From Microplitis mediator (lineage: Eukaryota; Arthropoda; Insecta; Hymenoptera; Braconidae): DNA of 64,000 bases. The notes below the pieces were generated by a model. It saw only the letters and a list, made by a program, of their open reading frames with translations, was not told the origin of the DNA and searched no databases. Location: the NCBI RefSeq assembly GCF_029852145.1, contig NC_079969.1:4278001-4342000 (forward strand), read 5' to 3'. Made by a program: the position numbers and the translations under genes. Numbering within the stretch: position 1 is the first letter of the stretch; each line of letters starts with the position of its first letter. Of this stretch, positions 1 through 12,800 are shown piece by piece.

Positions 1-3000
1 CAATCGCATGGATTTTAGTAATTAATGAATCCAATAATTGTGAAAACATGAAAGTAATAACATTTTGTTATTGCAATAAAGTTCTTGGTATAGGATACAA
101 CTGTACGAACAGCACCTCTACTAAGCATATAACTGAAGAATGTATTCAAACAATAGTCACTACTAAAATAAAAAATCTTACACCTTATACTCAGTATAAG
201 TGTTTTAGTATTACTTCTAATGCTCACTACAACAGTAGTAAAAGCAATTATATTTTACTACAGACTTCAGAAGACAGTAAGAATTTGATGCCTCTTAATT
301 CAAATTTATAATTTGCATGCAGTATACCTAAATAATCAATGTTTCAGTACCCAGTCCCCCATCATTGGCAGTATTCAATATAACCGACAAAAAATTTGAG
401 TTGGCATGGAAATCACCACTTTATCTTCCGGGTAATATAGTTAACTTTGAAGTCAACTTCACATGGTATTACAAATTTCATCAACCAAAATGGTGCGAAA
501 ATATTTCGGATATCAGTGAGAATACCGTTCGTCTAAACGGCAGTACATTGCTATTATTATACGAGGGTGCAGTCCCTTTTTCAAATCACAGAGCGTCAAT
601 ACGAGCAAAAACTTCAGCAGGTTGGAGCAATTTTAGTGAGAGTATATCGTTTTCAACATTACCTGGTGGTAAGTTTGATTATATGGTATACTAGCCATTA
701 CCCGCAGCATCGGCTGCGTAAATTCTATGACACTTATATATATTGTAACTAAAAATTTGGACGCTAACTGAAATTTTTAGCTTTGACCCAGCCACGATCT
801 TCCTTGGAATTGATTTTTCCTTATGAATTTAAATTTGATCATCATGTACAGTCGAATTTCTATAACTCGGACAATTAGTCTACAGAGGAACAGAAATTTT
901 TTTTTTTCTGGTGGACGGAAGTCAGAGTTTCGTCCTCTTGACACTCTGTGACCATTCCTATCCACAGTAGTCCATTACTCTGCCTTTTTTGAAAATAACT
1001 ACACACATTGTTTGTTAGCTTTAACGTATTCTAGTAGAAAAACTCTCTCGGGCGTCATATGACACACGACATATTTTTTGTTGTCTATAGAATTTCGAAA
1101 CTCGTAAGAGTTCAATGATTTTCTTACGATTTATGGATAAGTTTTCTTAATATTATTTTATTTTGATTGTTATCAGCGCCAGGACCCGTGTCAAATTTGA
1201 AATATTCCTTGAAAAAGAATCCAGATAACATTCGTCCTCCAGATGCGTTTTTATCATGGGGGCTTCCATGCCACATTTTTGGATTGAAAATCGAAGTTTT
1301 TGAATTGACAGGAGTTGGAGTTCGAACAAGTTGTTTGAATCACCATGTTAATGAAACAATCAAGTCTCAAATATGCATTGATGATATCTGTACCATTAAG
1401 CTGTTATTGAAAGAAGAATATACGTATCAGTTTTCTGTGGCTGGAAGAGTTAAAGATGTTAAGCCCTTAGGAGCTGTGGAACGAATAACATCGCTGTATC
1501 CAGCCGGAAGTAAGTACAGAAGTAATAAGAGTTTAAATACTTTATAAATTATAGTATTTTTATAAAGTTCCATCAGATCCGGATGCTGCCTACATCAATC
1601 AGATTACGATTGATCCATTCAAAGCACGAAGAACAACATACTCAGCATTCATTTTACTTCCATTATTTCCTAATACCAATGGTGAAATAAAATGTTATGC
1701 GATTATTGTTTCAAAAATTGGGTATAATAATAAACGATTTTCTCGAAACGACTTAAAAGAAGGAGAGTGGCCACAAATCGCTTCATGGATTGAATCCGTT
1801 CAAAAAGATTTCACTGTTCCTTATCAAGCTGCAAAACTTTGCAACGATTCATATCACCGTAGGTTGATCAAAAATAATAACGGTACTATCATAGTCGCGC
1901 CCACTCCGTAAACGGAAACTTTGCCCGGTTTTCTTTTAAAAAAATAAAAATGTCTAGTTCTAGATAAAAGACTGATGCATTGAGCCTCGTTTTTCATTTC
2001 GCGTTTAGAGTTTTTGTTTGAGAAAAATTACTACCGACCCTCCTCGATTGATGAAAAATTGGTGATTTAATATTTTTTATTTTTTTACTTAGCATACGTA
2101 GTAGACTATGGGAAACTGAGAGCTGTGAAATTCCAAATTGGGGAAGATACGGAAACTTGCCCGGAATTATCAAAAAGTAAAAGATCATATTGCAATGGTC
2201 CTTTGAAATCTGATACTTGGTATGATATAAGAATGAGAGCGTTTACTGACGGTGGATATCGAGATTCGGAAATATTCACAATTAAAACAAGTAAATTAAA
2301 AAATAATAATCTGTAACTGAATTTCATTAACTCGGAACTTTCTCTCAATCTTGACCCTTAACACGAATTACGCTGTCTCCTACCCAATGCTGTACATTTG
2401 TCTATGGCTGTGCATACTTATACATATATGCATAATTTATGTAGATTAAGTGCGCATGCGCTGTAGTTTATTCTTTAAAGGAGAAGGGGTATTCGATAAG
2501 TCGGAATTTCCAGGAAATTTCCGGTTCTCCGTAGACTAACTGTCCGAGTCAATGGAATTCGACTGCACCAAATATTTTAAAAATTATACCAGCATTCGTA
2601 AATTTATTACTTACAGATGCAGAATTACAAATTGCTACCATAATCGGATCAATCGTTGGTATTCTAACTTTGGGAGTATTAATCACTTTATTTCTTCTGA
2701 TGAAAAAGTGGTCAGTTCAAACGTAAGTGTATGTAATTATACCATATATGTTAACATCTGACTCTAGCATTAATAACTAAGTATGAAAATTTCATCAAAC
2801 ATTGTGAAATTTTATATTATACTCTGGTATCTCTACATTATTAGAGTAATCAGACGCTTATTAAATTCAAAGATGCCAGGATCTCCAGTACCTGCTCCAT
2901 TAAATCGACGAAAATTTATTACTCATTGCCAGCAATTGGCTGATAATCCTGGAAAACTTAGTAATGAATTCCAGTTGTTACAAACTCTAAGCTTAGACTT

Positions 3001-5770
3001 ACAAATGCCAACGAATGCGGGATGTCTTCATGCGAATAGAAAGAAAAATCGATACACTGATATTCTTCCGTGTATGATTGTTATATTTTTTATGAGTATA
3101 AAATTGTGTTTGTTTTATAATTTGACTTTTACATGATTTCAGATGACTTTTCAAGAGTCAAATTAGAAATAATCGATAACGATCCGAATAGTGATTATAT
3201 TAATGCATCCTTTATAAAGGTAATAGAAAGTTAATGGAAAGTAGAAACACAACAAAAAGATTTTTCATGATACCAGCATCGAAACTTGAAGTTTCAGTGT
3301 CTCTACAGCCCGTCAAAACAAGCTAATTTCAATCCAATGCTGCAAACAACTGCTAGCGAATTCGTAATTTAAAAATACCTTCATACAGCGGGAAGAAACA
3401 CAATTGTTTCTGCCCGGTGTCAGTTATATTTAATGTTCATTTGCAGCCTTCTTACTCTCATTTGTTAACTTGTCACTTCAGTTTACTCATTTCATTTTTT
3501 AAGTGACAGTTTTAATTAACCAAATAAAATTATTAAAAAATGAGTGAAAATAATATTTTTGTCTTATTTACTATTTAATAAGTGACTGTAAATCACATAT
3601 TTCTCATTCTCTAATAGTTCTCCGCATCATCGGCTTGAAATTAACTTGTTTCTTACTGGCTGCTGACACTGAATCTTGAAGTTCCGATGCAGGTAATCAT
3701 GAAAAATATAGTGTGTGGGATAAAACACGATTTCAGACTGCGGGTGATGTTAGCCCTCGCCTGCGGCTTGGGCAGCCAACCTCACCCTAGTCTGAAATCG
3801 TCTTCTTTCATCCCTTGTCACTCAATATACTATTTCTGTCAGATATATTCCTAGTAATTAGATACTTTAAATAATTTAACTAAGTAATAAATCTATTTCT
3901 TCAGGGATTTAGTAATGAGGAAGAATATATCGCATGTCAAGCACCAAAAGAAGAAACGACCTATGACTTTTGGCGTATGGTCGAGCAATATAACATCAAG
4001 CTCATAGTTATGCTCACATTGCTCATAGAAAAAAACAAAGAAAAATGTTATCAATATTTTCCAACGATTCGTGAAACTTTTACTTATGAAAATATGTCGA
4101 TAAGGTGTTCGATGGAATTTGACTATAGATCTTACACTCAGAGAACACTAGTTCTTCAAAAGGTTCTAATCATTTGTATTTGGAAACAAAGAAACTAGTA
4201 TCTACCGTAGATACAATATTTTTCTATTCAAATATTTTTATTTGTAAAGGGTGAAGAGAAAAGAATATTAAACCATTTACAATTCAAAGATTGGCCTGAT
4301 CACGACGTACCCGAAGATTTTGATGCTGTGATCAATTTTTGTCAGATTATGAGACGCAATATAAACAGTAGTAGAAATTTAGTCATCATTCACTGCAGGT
4401 GAGTACTGAAGACTTTACACGGACGGATATTTCTTTTTCTAACTGAATACAGTCGAATTCCATTGACTCGGACAATTAGTGTACGGAGGAGCGAAAATCT
4501 CTTAGAAATTACGGCTTATCGAATACCTCTTCTCCTTAAAAGAGCAAACTACAACGCATGCGCTCTGACATCACATGAATGATAATATAAATACACACAG
4601 ACACATACTAATGTATAACATTGGGGGAGGGAGGCAGCGTAGGTCTTAGTAGGGGTCAAGATCGAGGGAAGTTCCAAGTTAATGGAATCGGACTCAATGG
4701 ACTTCGACTGTATTTTAATATTTCCAGATTTTAAATTTCTAATTACGTTTTAAATATTTATGGACTCGAATGATGAAAATCTCACGAGGAAGTTCGTCTT
4801 ACACATTTTTCAATGAATTTCAGAATCAAATTATTTAATTAGCACAGCTCAATAGCCGGATAGTTTTGATGATTATTTATGAATATTTTTTTGTAGTGTT
4901 ACATGAAAAAACCCTCAATTGTAAAAATTATTGTTGTAGCACAGGCATCGGCAGAACTGGAACACTGATAGCTATAGATATTATACTTCAACACCTGAAG
5001 GATAATCGGAAGTTGGACGTGTTTGGTACCGTTTATCGTTTGAGACAACAAAGAATCAATATGGTTCAGCGTGAAGTGAGATTTCCCTATTCTATTTCAA
5101 TAGATAACTTCAACGGTATGTTGAGATGGTATTTTAAATATTTGATTTTTTTTTTTCATTTTAGAGTCAATATACTTTTATTTATAACTGCATCAAACAA
5201 GTGCTGAAAAATCCTCACTTTTCGAAAAATTGTAAGTATATACATTAAGTTTAACTAGAAATAGTATATTACACACCTAGGGCAGTAAAGTAAGAAATGT
5301 CTCAGATCTTATGTAATTGTTTGCCGAGGCGAAGCCGAGATCAACAAACATGTGATCTGGTGCTTTCTTATTTACTGCCCAAGGTGTCAATACTATTTGT
5401 ATCCTCGACGGAGGCGGAAAGCACCAACTTCGTTTCGCAAAGCGGGACAAAAGTTGACGCTTTTCGCCTCCGTCGAGGAGAAAAATATTAACTCTTAATA
5501 TTAAAATTAAGAGGTTATACTTTTAGAGCTTGCTTTTGTCATTTGCACCTTCATTTTTGTTATAACTTTGAAGAAAAAAAATTAATCGTTCTTTTGGCCC
5601 ACCCTAATATGTATTTATTCTTTTTTTTAGATAAACTGCCATACCTGAGACCAATACGTGATGATAATACCGAGAAGAACAATCTGGACTCGTCTGTGTC
5701 AAACTTGTTCAAGGATGTCGACCGTGTGAAACCTAGTACTGAACCTGGTACTGAAGCCGACATTGATTAG
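1..5770 (+). CDS. Receptor-type protein tyrosine phosphatase with fibronectin III repeats (R3/Ptp10D-like), 5' end outside window
   Basis: Single-pass membrane phosphatase that removes phosphate from phosphotyrosine on signalling proteins. Exons with matching phases: 1-276, 348-668, 1177-1509, 1568-1858, 2093-2290, 2617-2722, 2845-3071, 3143-3219, 3905-4162, 4250-4398, 4940-5075, 5165-5231, 5631-5770. The early exons are phase-1 FnIII-like modules with many N-glycosylation sites. Exon 2617-2722 encodes one transmembrane helix (IIGSIVGILTLGVLITLFLL). The cytoplasmic part is one PTP domain: NRYTDILPYD, DYINASFIKGF, WPD loop (FKDWPDHDVP), P-loop HCSTGIGRTG split by the 4399-4939 intron, and Q-loop MVQRESQYTF. 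Nucleophile Cys and Arg are present, so it should be active. The P-loop has STGIG where most have SAGVG, and YQYFP replaces the usual YWP. A short acidic tail ends at TAG. Class assignment rests on architecture; which of Ptp10D, Ptp4E or Ptp52F is closest is undecided. Confidence 0.9.
2313..2566 (-). repeat. TA-flanked MITE, CAGTCGAA family, inverted copy
   Basis: Intronic copy of the element complete at 4448-4712, in opposite orientation. It ends ...GAATTCGACTGCA and holds the palindrome TGCGCATGCGC near 2450. A left-end fragment of the same family lies at about 846-960. Confidence 0.6.
3266..3703. repeat. MITE with about 38 bp terminal inverted repeats
   Basis: The left end TTCATGATACCAGCATCG and the right end CCGATGCAGGTAATCATGAA are imperfect reverse complements, continuing inward to a shared CAGTGTC/GACACTG. 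It sits inside a phosphatase intron. Internal sequence is non-coding. Confidence 0.6.
3707..3835. repeat. Foldback element with GC-rich centre
   Basis: Inverted ends ATAGTGTGTGGGATAAAACA and a matching ...TCATCCCTTGTCACTCAATATACTAT enclose a second stem, GATTTCAGACT / AGTCTGAAATC, and a GC-rich loop (CTCGCCTGCGGCTTGGG). Its layout resembles the elements at 5262-5490 and 57205-57575. Confidence 0.5.
4448..4712 (+). repeat. TA-flanked MITE, CAGTCGAA family, complete copy
   Basis: Ends TACAGTCGAATTCCATTGAC and ...AATGGACTTCGACTGTA are inverted repeats with a TA duplication, as in Tc1/mariner-type MITEs. It contains ACGCATGCGC near 4555. Related copies: 2313-2566 and 51095-51578. Confidence 0.65.
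5262..5490. repeat. GC-rich compound foldback element
   Basis: Outer arms (AATAGTATATTACACACCTA and the complement near 5367-5398) enclose a second stem (CAGATC...GATCTG) with loop GCCGAGGCGAAGCCGAG. A further palindrome follows at about 5403-5483 (CCTCGACGGAGGCGGAAAGC and its complement). It lies in the last phosphatase intron. GC content is far above the surroundings. A longer relative is at 57205-57575. Confidence 0.55.
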
Positions 5771-5904
5771 CAAATTTGAATCAATATAAACAATACAGAA
5801 CAATATCATTGTTGTTTGATATAACCCTCAAAAAATTAAGTACTGACAGGGTGATCTGTATAGGCCTAATACTGTAACGTCATAGACGACTTACCTCTGA
5901 TAGC

Positions 5905-6290
5905 ACAGTTTACTCAGCAAAAGTTTCCTTGAATTTTTCGTCAAATGTCCGTCAACTTCAAGCTTTGACGTTTTTGACGACAATTGCATACAACTTGTAA
6001 TACAATTTGGCGTAAATTTACTACCCGAATTAGAATGCAAATTCACTTCAGAAGTTGTATCAAAATTTGCGTCAAAAACGGAACAGCCCGAAGTTGACGG
6101 ACATTTGACGAAAAATTCGAGGAAACTTTTATTAGGGTATTTTTGCTAGTAAAAAAAAAGTTACCTCTAAATTGAAGAAAAATGAACCGCAAATTTTTCT
6201 TCGCAACTTTTGCTGTCAATTTTTGGTCAGCAAATTTTTGGTAATTTTAATTGTCAAATTACTGTCAATTTCTGGCTAAAGTAACTGATT
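5905..6290. repeat. Imperfect inverted-repeat element, uninterrupted copy
   Basis: The arm AAATGTCCGTCAACTTCAAG near 5942 is mirrored near 6090-6110 (GAAGTTGACGGACATTTGAC). The flank continues with CCGCAAATTTTTCTTCGCAAC and TTGTCAAATTACTGTCAATT. A second copy at 54831-55480 carries two MITE insertions, so this copy shows the empty sites. A third fragment is near 61440-61515. Confidence 0.6.
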
Positions 6291-7262
6291 AGGGACAATT
6301 GTATTTAAGAACCGTACATGTAATGTCATCTGGCAACGTATTAATTAGTTAGCTAATTAAAAAAGTCACCATTACAGCAGATGTTTTAAATGATGAAATG
6401 ATATTTATTATTATAAAAATTATAAATAAAAGAGAATTATAATTAGAATAAATAAAAGTCATTAGTAATTAAATAGTTAGAAAATGAATATGAAAAAATG
6501 TAATCAAGTGTTTTAAATAATTTAAATAAGTTATAATAAAAAATAAAAAAGTTTAAAAATCCAAAAGTCCACACCTCAATTGCTCATTTTATTTTTATTT
6601 CATAATGTTAGTTTTTTTTTTAATTTAAAAAAAAAATTATTAGACGTCAGCTAACTTCAGTATCATCACCAGAACGACAGAATGTACTCTTAATTTTCGA
6701 CTATTCGAAAATAAGTTTTTATTTTTTTGAAATTCAATCCAAAAAAATTGGAGAAAAATTAAAATTCGTACGTTAAAATAAAATGGCGGCAGAATATGAT
6801 CGAAAAATATTTAAAATATTAAAAAAAAAACACTTGAGTGTTTAAACAAACCTTGGTGGAGAAATAATATGCAGAAGGGTGTCCTAATACACTCGGAGAT
6901 TTAAATTAAATTGCTCCATGTGTATTGCAGCTAAAAAACGTCACTTAACTGCTATTTCCCACCAGACGATGCCAGATGATTTTGCTCAGGAACTTGGAAG
7001 TTATCAGCATCAGCAATTCGCAACACTTTACACTACCACTGAACACTTAACTACACCACAGATACTTCGCACAATTTAAATTAAAAAAAGATAAATTTTA
7101 CAATCACTGCACAATTTTACACGACTTAACTGCAATACTGTGTTTCAGTTCAAACGTAAAGAACAAAGAAGGATATGGACTACTACTGAAGTTGTCGATG
7201 ATACTGACTGCCGCTATCGAACCGTCAGTTGATACAAAGCAATCGATTTTGCGATTCATCGA

Positions 7263-7443
7263 ATGAGTGTGAATGTAGCAGTCATCAGACAGATAAAAAA
7301 TTATGAATAAATATAGTAAATAATTTTTTACAAAATTTTTAATTTGCAAAAAATGTACTTATTAATTTCAAATTTTTTTTAATTATTTACTCTATTTATT
7401 AATAATTTTAAATTTGTCTGACGTCTGCTTCATTCACACTCAT
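7263..7443. repeat. MITE with 8-9 bp target duplication, diverged member
   Basis: Ends ATGAGTGTGAATGTAGCAG and CTGCTTCATTCACACTCAT are inverted repeats. The flanks ATTCATCGA and TTTTATCGA are compatible with a decayed duplication. Confidence 0.55.
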
Positions 7444-7689
7444 TTTATCGACTGCCCCCACTTTAGTAAAAATTTGAATGTTCAACACAGCGACGCGTAG
7501 TAGCGCCAACTTCTTATCACTATTTATATTTTCTTGTTTCACTACTTATATTTTACACACTGATTTGATTATTATCACAAAATGTTCAAAAGCCATTAAA
7601 CAATATTTAAAAATACTTGTTTAAATAAATATGATTGAAAAAATTATTTATTTATTTATTAAACTACGAGCTAGACGAAAGCGGCGTCA

Positions 7690-8250
7690 TTACCATGGCG
7701 ACAGTATGAAGTTGGACTCAGAAACACTTGCGCAGTTGTGGGAGATGTTGGAACGACCTGCGCAGTAGAGATAAAATAGAGATACTTGTGCGCAGAAGCG
7801 TTCGTCAGTTTGTCTCCCGCCTGATGCTCTCTCATTGTTGTTGACATTTTATTCAGATAAAATAATTCTTTTAATTATTGCGACACTCGATTATAAATGT
7901 AATTTTAAATTTAATTAATTTTTTATTAAATGATGAACATTTTGTGATTTTAATTTATGAGTTTCCGTGAGTGTAAGTTATTAAATAAATTAAATTCAGT
8001 GCCGGCTTAGCTCTCGGGGTTTTCGGGTTATTAAGCGCCATGTTTAGCGTCGGAATTTTGAAACGGGAATAACAATAATTAAATGTATTTTCTTTTATTA
8101 TAAATAATATAGTTAAGTGATTGTGATAATTTGGTGATTAATTAGTTGTGATAATCGTATTGTTTAGTGAGTGTTTATGTGTTTAATTTATTTATTTCTT
8201 GATGGTAATGTGCTAGCACTGGCAGCGGAAAATAAAAATGGCGGGAAGCG
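7690..8250 (+). promoter_or_regulatory. Promoter-like island with a possible orphan first exon
   Basis: CpG-bearing sequence in an AT-rich setting, with three TGCGCAG-type motifs at about 7730, 7759 and 7792 that resemble half of the NRF-1/Ewg site. At 8238 AAAATGGCG is a strong insect start context, and four codons later (AGC) a consensus donor GTGAGT follows at 8250. This could be the first coding exon of a plus-strand gene whose later exons I cannot place, or a non-coding transcript. Promoter activity is inference. Confidence 0.3.
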
Positions 8251-8718
8251 TGAGTAAATTTAAAAAAACAAATTATTGATTAAAGTTTTTTATTCACTGA
8301 TTAGAAATATGGATCGAAATTCTAACAATAATAATATTATTTTTTTATTAATTTTGTAATTCTATTTCGTATAAATATTTCATTCATTGGCAAAATTGAA
8401 TTTCAAATCCTCCCGCGTAATTTTAAAGAGAGCGCTCTATTCAAAATGGCGACATTGTAAACAAATCTGACACGTTTGTTTATTTTTTTATTTAAAGATA
8501 ATAAATTTATTCGAAAATCTGAGTCAATGGAAATGAAAAAAAAATAAATAATTAATAATATTTAAATACAAGTATTAATACTAATGATTTATGAAAAAAT
8601 ATGTCGAAAAGTTACCGGTAATTATTTATTTTATTACTGATTATTGAAAAATTGATAAATTTTAAGTAAGTATATTATTTAATAATTTTATTAATTAATA
8701 TCTATCAGATTTTTATCA

Positions 8719-9451
8719 AAACTTGGCATGATATTAAAGTTAGCTGACGTTTAATAATTTTTGGAATTTATTCAAAACAATGAATTATAAAAATAAAATA
8801 TTTAAAAAAATTGCACTTGTAGTTTTTTTAATTTTCTACATGTGAATTTTTTTGGATTTCTTTTCTTTGGAATTTTTTTGTTGAAAGAAAAATCAAAAAA
8901 TTTTAAATTGTCTGCTAACTTTAGGATCATAAACTTGGCATGATACTAGAGTCAACTGACGTTTAATACTTTTCAAATTTTTTTAAAAACGATAAATTAT
9001 AAGAAAAAAAATATTCAAAAAAATTGCACTTGTAGTTTTTTTAATTTTCTACATGTGGATATTTTTATTCATTTTTTTTTTAATTTTATATTTTTATAAT
9101 TTTCATGTTTTTGCCATCTGGCTTTAAGCCTTGGCATATAAATTCAATAAATAAAAAAAACAATTGAATTGTTGAAAAAAAAATACAAAAATTTTGAATT
9201 GTCTGTTAAAATTACGATCATAAACTTGGCAATTAATATGAGTATAAATGTAGCAGACATACGACAATTTTTCAATTACACATAAGAAAATAAAATAATT
9301 AAAACAATAAAATTTAAAAAAATGCATGTACTGAATTTTAAATTGTCTAAACATGTATTTTTTTATTTTTATTTTATGAACATTTTAATTTATTATTTCA
9401 AAGTTTTAAAAATTATCAGATGTCCGCTAACTTTACTATCATGCAATTAAT
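8719..9451. repeat. Three abutting MITEs with 9 bp target duplications
   Basis: Element 1 is 8728-8930, element 2 is 8940-9221 and element 3 is 9238-9442. The 9-mer AAACTTGGC occurs at 8719-8727, 8931-8939 and 9222-9230. GCAATTAAT occurs at 9229-9237 and 9443-9451, around element 3. Termini are ATGATA..AAGTTAGC.GAC and the complement GTC.GCTAACTT...ATCAT. A 9 bp duplication suggests a Mutator-like transposase in trans. Confidence 0.8.
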
Positions 9452-9500
9452 CGTTTTCGGGAAACTGTAATAAAAAATATCATGATATGATAAAATTTAA

Positions 9501-9506
9501 TTTATT
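9501..9506 (-). terminator. Possible Lgr1 polyadenylation signal
   Basis: TTTATT on the plus strand reads AATAAA on the minus strand, about 325 bp beyond the Lgr1 stop codon. Motif only. Confidence 0.35.
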
Positions 9507-9830
9507 TAGTCGTAATACAAGAGGTGTGATAAAAATACAATCACACGAGAGTAAAGAGCTTCACTTTTTGCTTAAGAGTTCATAGATCTGGATTTTTGTA
9601 ATATAACAATTTGATATTTATTTTAAACTTTTTCGGAGTATCAACAAAACGCTTACAAAGTATATAATTCTGTATATAAATTTTACAGGAAATAAATACA
9701 TATTGTAACAGTATTATGGCTATTAAAAATTCAATCGTTAACGGCGGGAAATATAAAAAACTGACACTGTACAGCGAATATATTCCTAATATGATCATTA
9801 TAACTTTAATTTTAGTTTTTGGATATAATT

Positions 9831-12800
9831 TTATGTAGTATAGATAATTCTTTTATCGTTTCTCATTTGATTTTCACTTTCTTCAATTTTCTTTTCGGCA
9901 TCTACTTTAAACTGTTCGTTGATATCAGCAGCTGTGGGAATCCCAGCGAGAAGTCTCACAGCGAATCGCGAAGGACTGAACAGAGAATCGGGCTCTTGAA
10001 TGGCTGACTGTCGTGTTAATCTGGGCTTAGATCTAGTGAGTCTCGGCGTGCTAACATCCAAAGATGTACTCGATCTCGAAATTTTCCATGTACTCGTGCT
10101 AGCAGTTACTCCAGAACTAGACGAGTCATTTCTTGACGAACTCAGATTGGAGTCATGAGAAGACTTACGCGCTATCAGCCACAAAGATCCGTGTTTTTTC
10201 GAGTCTATAAATCTCAGTGGGATGCTGCAATGATTTGCTTGTCTCCAGGAATCAGACCGCGAAGATGAAAAATTTTCACTAGATGACATCGAACAGGCTC
10301 TTTTATGTTGTTTCTGTTGGATTTCGGCAATTCTGTATGCGTAGTGATCAGCTCTATTCCGTCGTTGGTGTTTGTTTTTACCACATGACCAGAATATTTC
10401 TAACCCACACCATCTTTTTGAAGAATTTACTACTGCGTGTCGTGAACTACAGACACATAACATCTGATTATCCCGTGATGATCGATCTACAATACTATTG
10501 GTATTGAATGGAGTTTGGCGATTGCTGAAATTAGAACTATGGCGACATCTACCGATCCCTCGAGTGACTCGCGATTCCTCGATAGCTTTACATATTAATA
10601 CGCAGTCTTTTTTAAACTGTTTCGTCATAATGGCATACAGAAATGGATTACAGCAAGAATTGAACGGTAGTATAAAAACAGCGAATACTTTTGCTTGTTC
10701 TAGAGATACTAATTTCAGTCCGAATATGGCAGTAAGTGAAAAAAATGCAATCGGCGACCAGCATAAGAAATCTGTAAATACCAACAGAGCCATTCGTTTC
10801 GCTATTCTTGAATCGTTTGAATTCCATGCTTGAGATCCACGAATCGCACAGTACATTCTTAGGTAGCATCCCATGAGAATTAAAAATGCAATACCATTAA
10901 TCAGCATCAAAAATAACAAATAGGATAACGAGGCAGTTCCATCAATTTCAAATGGCAGGCAAATAGCAAACTTGCGATAGTCCGATACACCCAGAAAAGG
11001 GAGGACGGCCATTGTCAGAGAAAATATCCAACCAATAGTCATGATATAGCCAGCATTTTTTAAAGACAGACGTTTATTTAGATGGATCGCATGTGTTATG
11101 GCATAATTACGTTCTAATGTAATAACTGACAATGTATAGACACTTAATTCCGAACTTAGAACTCCCAGAAAGCCAGCGAGTTGACAACCAGACGACATTT
11201 GCCATGGGATAGCGTACTTTTGAAATTTTCCTAGAGTCGATGCGTCTACAACCGCCAGAAAACCTGAAAAAACAAAATGTTTACATTTTTAAGTAAAATT
11301 TCAAATGGAAAAGCTAAAATACACGGAAAGATTGGAACCCGGCAATCGAGCATTTTTTTCCAGCACCGTACTGAGTCGGGTGCAGAACAGTAACCAGTCT
11401 GGTTCCAATCTTTCCGTGTAAACGAGTAATTTTTGATGGAATATAATCAATAGTATTGGAATAATTCAAATTCTCTGTTGTGTACTGAATTTATTAGCCC
11501 TAGCGGATCCGAATTACGCTAAATTACGATGTTTACCGTAAATTTCCGCGGCAAATTTACTACATTTTACGGTAATTTCGGTTACAGTCCTAAATACCCT
11601 GTTTTTAATAACCATCACAATAACTACTAGTCGAAAATAACCTGATACAAAAAAGACTATTTACAAAAATGACTTCATACAAAAATAAACAGACACAATA
11701 ATATCCTTGTAATTAATATCTAAGTACAAAAATAACCAGATACAAAAATAACCTGGTAATAAAAACTTATTGCCACCATTTCATATCAATTTTTTTCATT
11801 TATTTATTCATATCAGATTTATATCATATCGATTGGATATTAATGTATGCAGATATTGTTAACTAGATATTTTAGTATATAGTTTTTATTTTTATGGTTA
11901 TTTTTGTATTTAGTAATTTTTGTATCAGGTTATTTTTGTCATTGGATATTTTAGTTTTATGGTATTTTAGCATGGTTATTTTTGTATGGGATATTTTTTT
12001 TGTGATATTTTGAGCGGACACCGGTAATTCCTGGTAATTTTCCAATTTCTTGGCATTTTTCGACGTTTTCATACAGAATGACACAAAAATATTATAGAAA
12101 ACTGTATTACCTAAATATATTCCCATGAAGAAATCTGCGGCAGCAAGATTACAGACAAGGAATCTTGGGACATCCATTTTAGTTCTAGAGAAAACTATGA
12201 CGAAAACTACAGTTCCATTACCAAGCAATGCCAAAAGAAAAACTACCCATACACCGCAGCGTAGTGTCCACCAATCGAATAAGTCACTGCATGGTAGAAA
12301 AGGTCCTGAAAATTGTAAAATAATTCGATTACTCTTTCAAAGAGCCTACATCAACATCGCAATCATGTTTTGAAGGATGGAAATTCCGTTTACAATAAAT
12401 AGATTTTTCATCTAGATATCGCAAGGGAAAATATGGAATCGTTAGAAATATGATATTATATTTTTATATTTCGTATACCTGGTTGTGGTAAACATTCGAC
12501 GGCATTCCACGTTTCTTTTTGCGGGATAGCTAGTATTTCTTTCTGATTTTTCAAGTAATCTTCACTACTCGACAATATCCCACTTTTCAGCGTAAAATTC
12601 AGATCAATATCGTTCCAATACTTATTAATATTACTTTTGTGCTTGGCACTGGAATTCTCTGCAATGATGAGTTATAAATAATGCCTATACATCTTGGCAG
12701 ATTAATTTGCGATAAATGAAGTGTACTAAGTATGTAGTACTTACGTAGTTGAATCCAAGCATTGAGTAAGCTCGAGTTCCAAATCAAAGGTTCATTGGCA

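Larger units (their letters stand above)
5771..9830. other. Intergenic gap between convergent phosphatase and Lgr1 genes
   Basis: No convincing coding sequence. It holds a degenerate inverted repeat at 5905-6290, AT-rich sequence, a MITE at 7263-7443, a CpG-containing promoter-like island at about 7690-8250 and three abutting MITEs at 8719-9451. A lone MITE right end is at about 6641-6667. Confidence 0.7.

Noticed and set aside
1..5770. Bracovirus-type protein tyrosine phosphatase gene
   Set aside because: Polydnavirus PTPs are compact cytoplasmic proteins. Here FnIII modules and a transmembrane helix precede the PTP domain, in a many-exon gene.
10283..10833. Plus-strand ORFs of 74 and 111 codons
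   Set aside because: Antisense shadows of the Lgr1 last exon.
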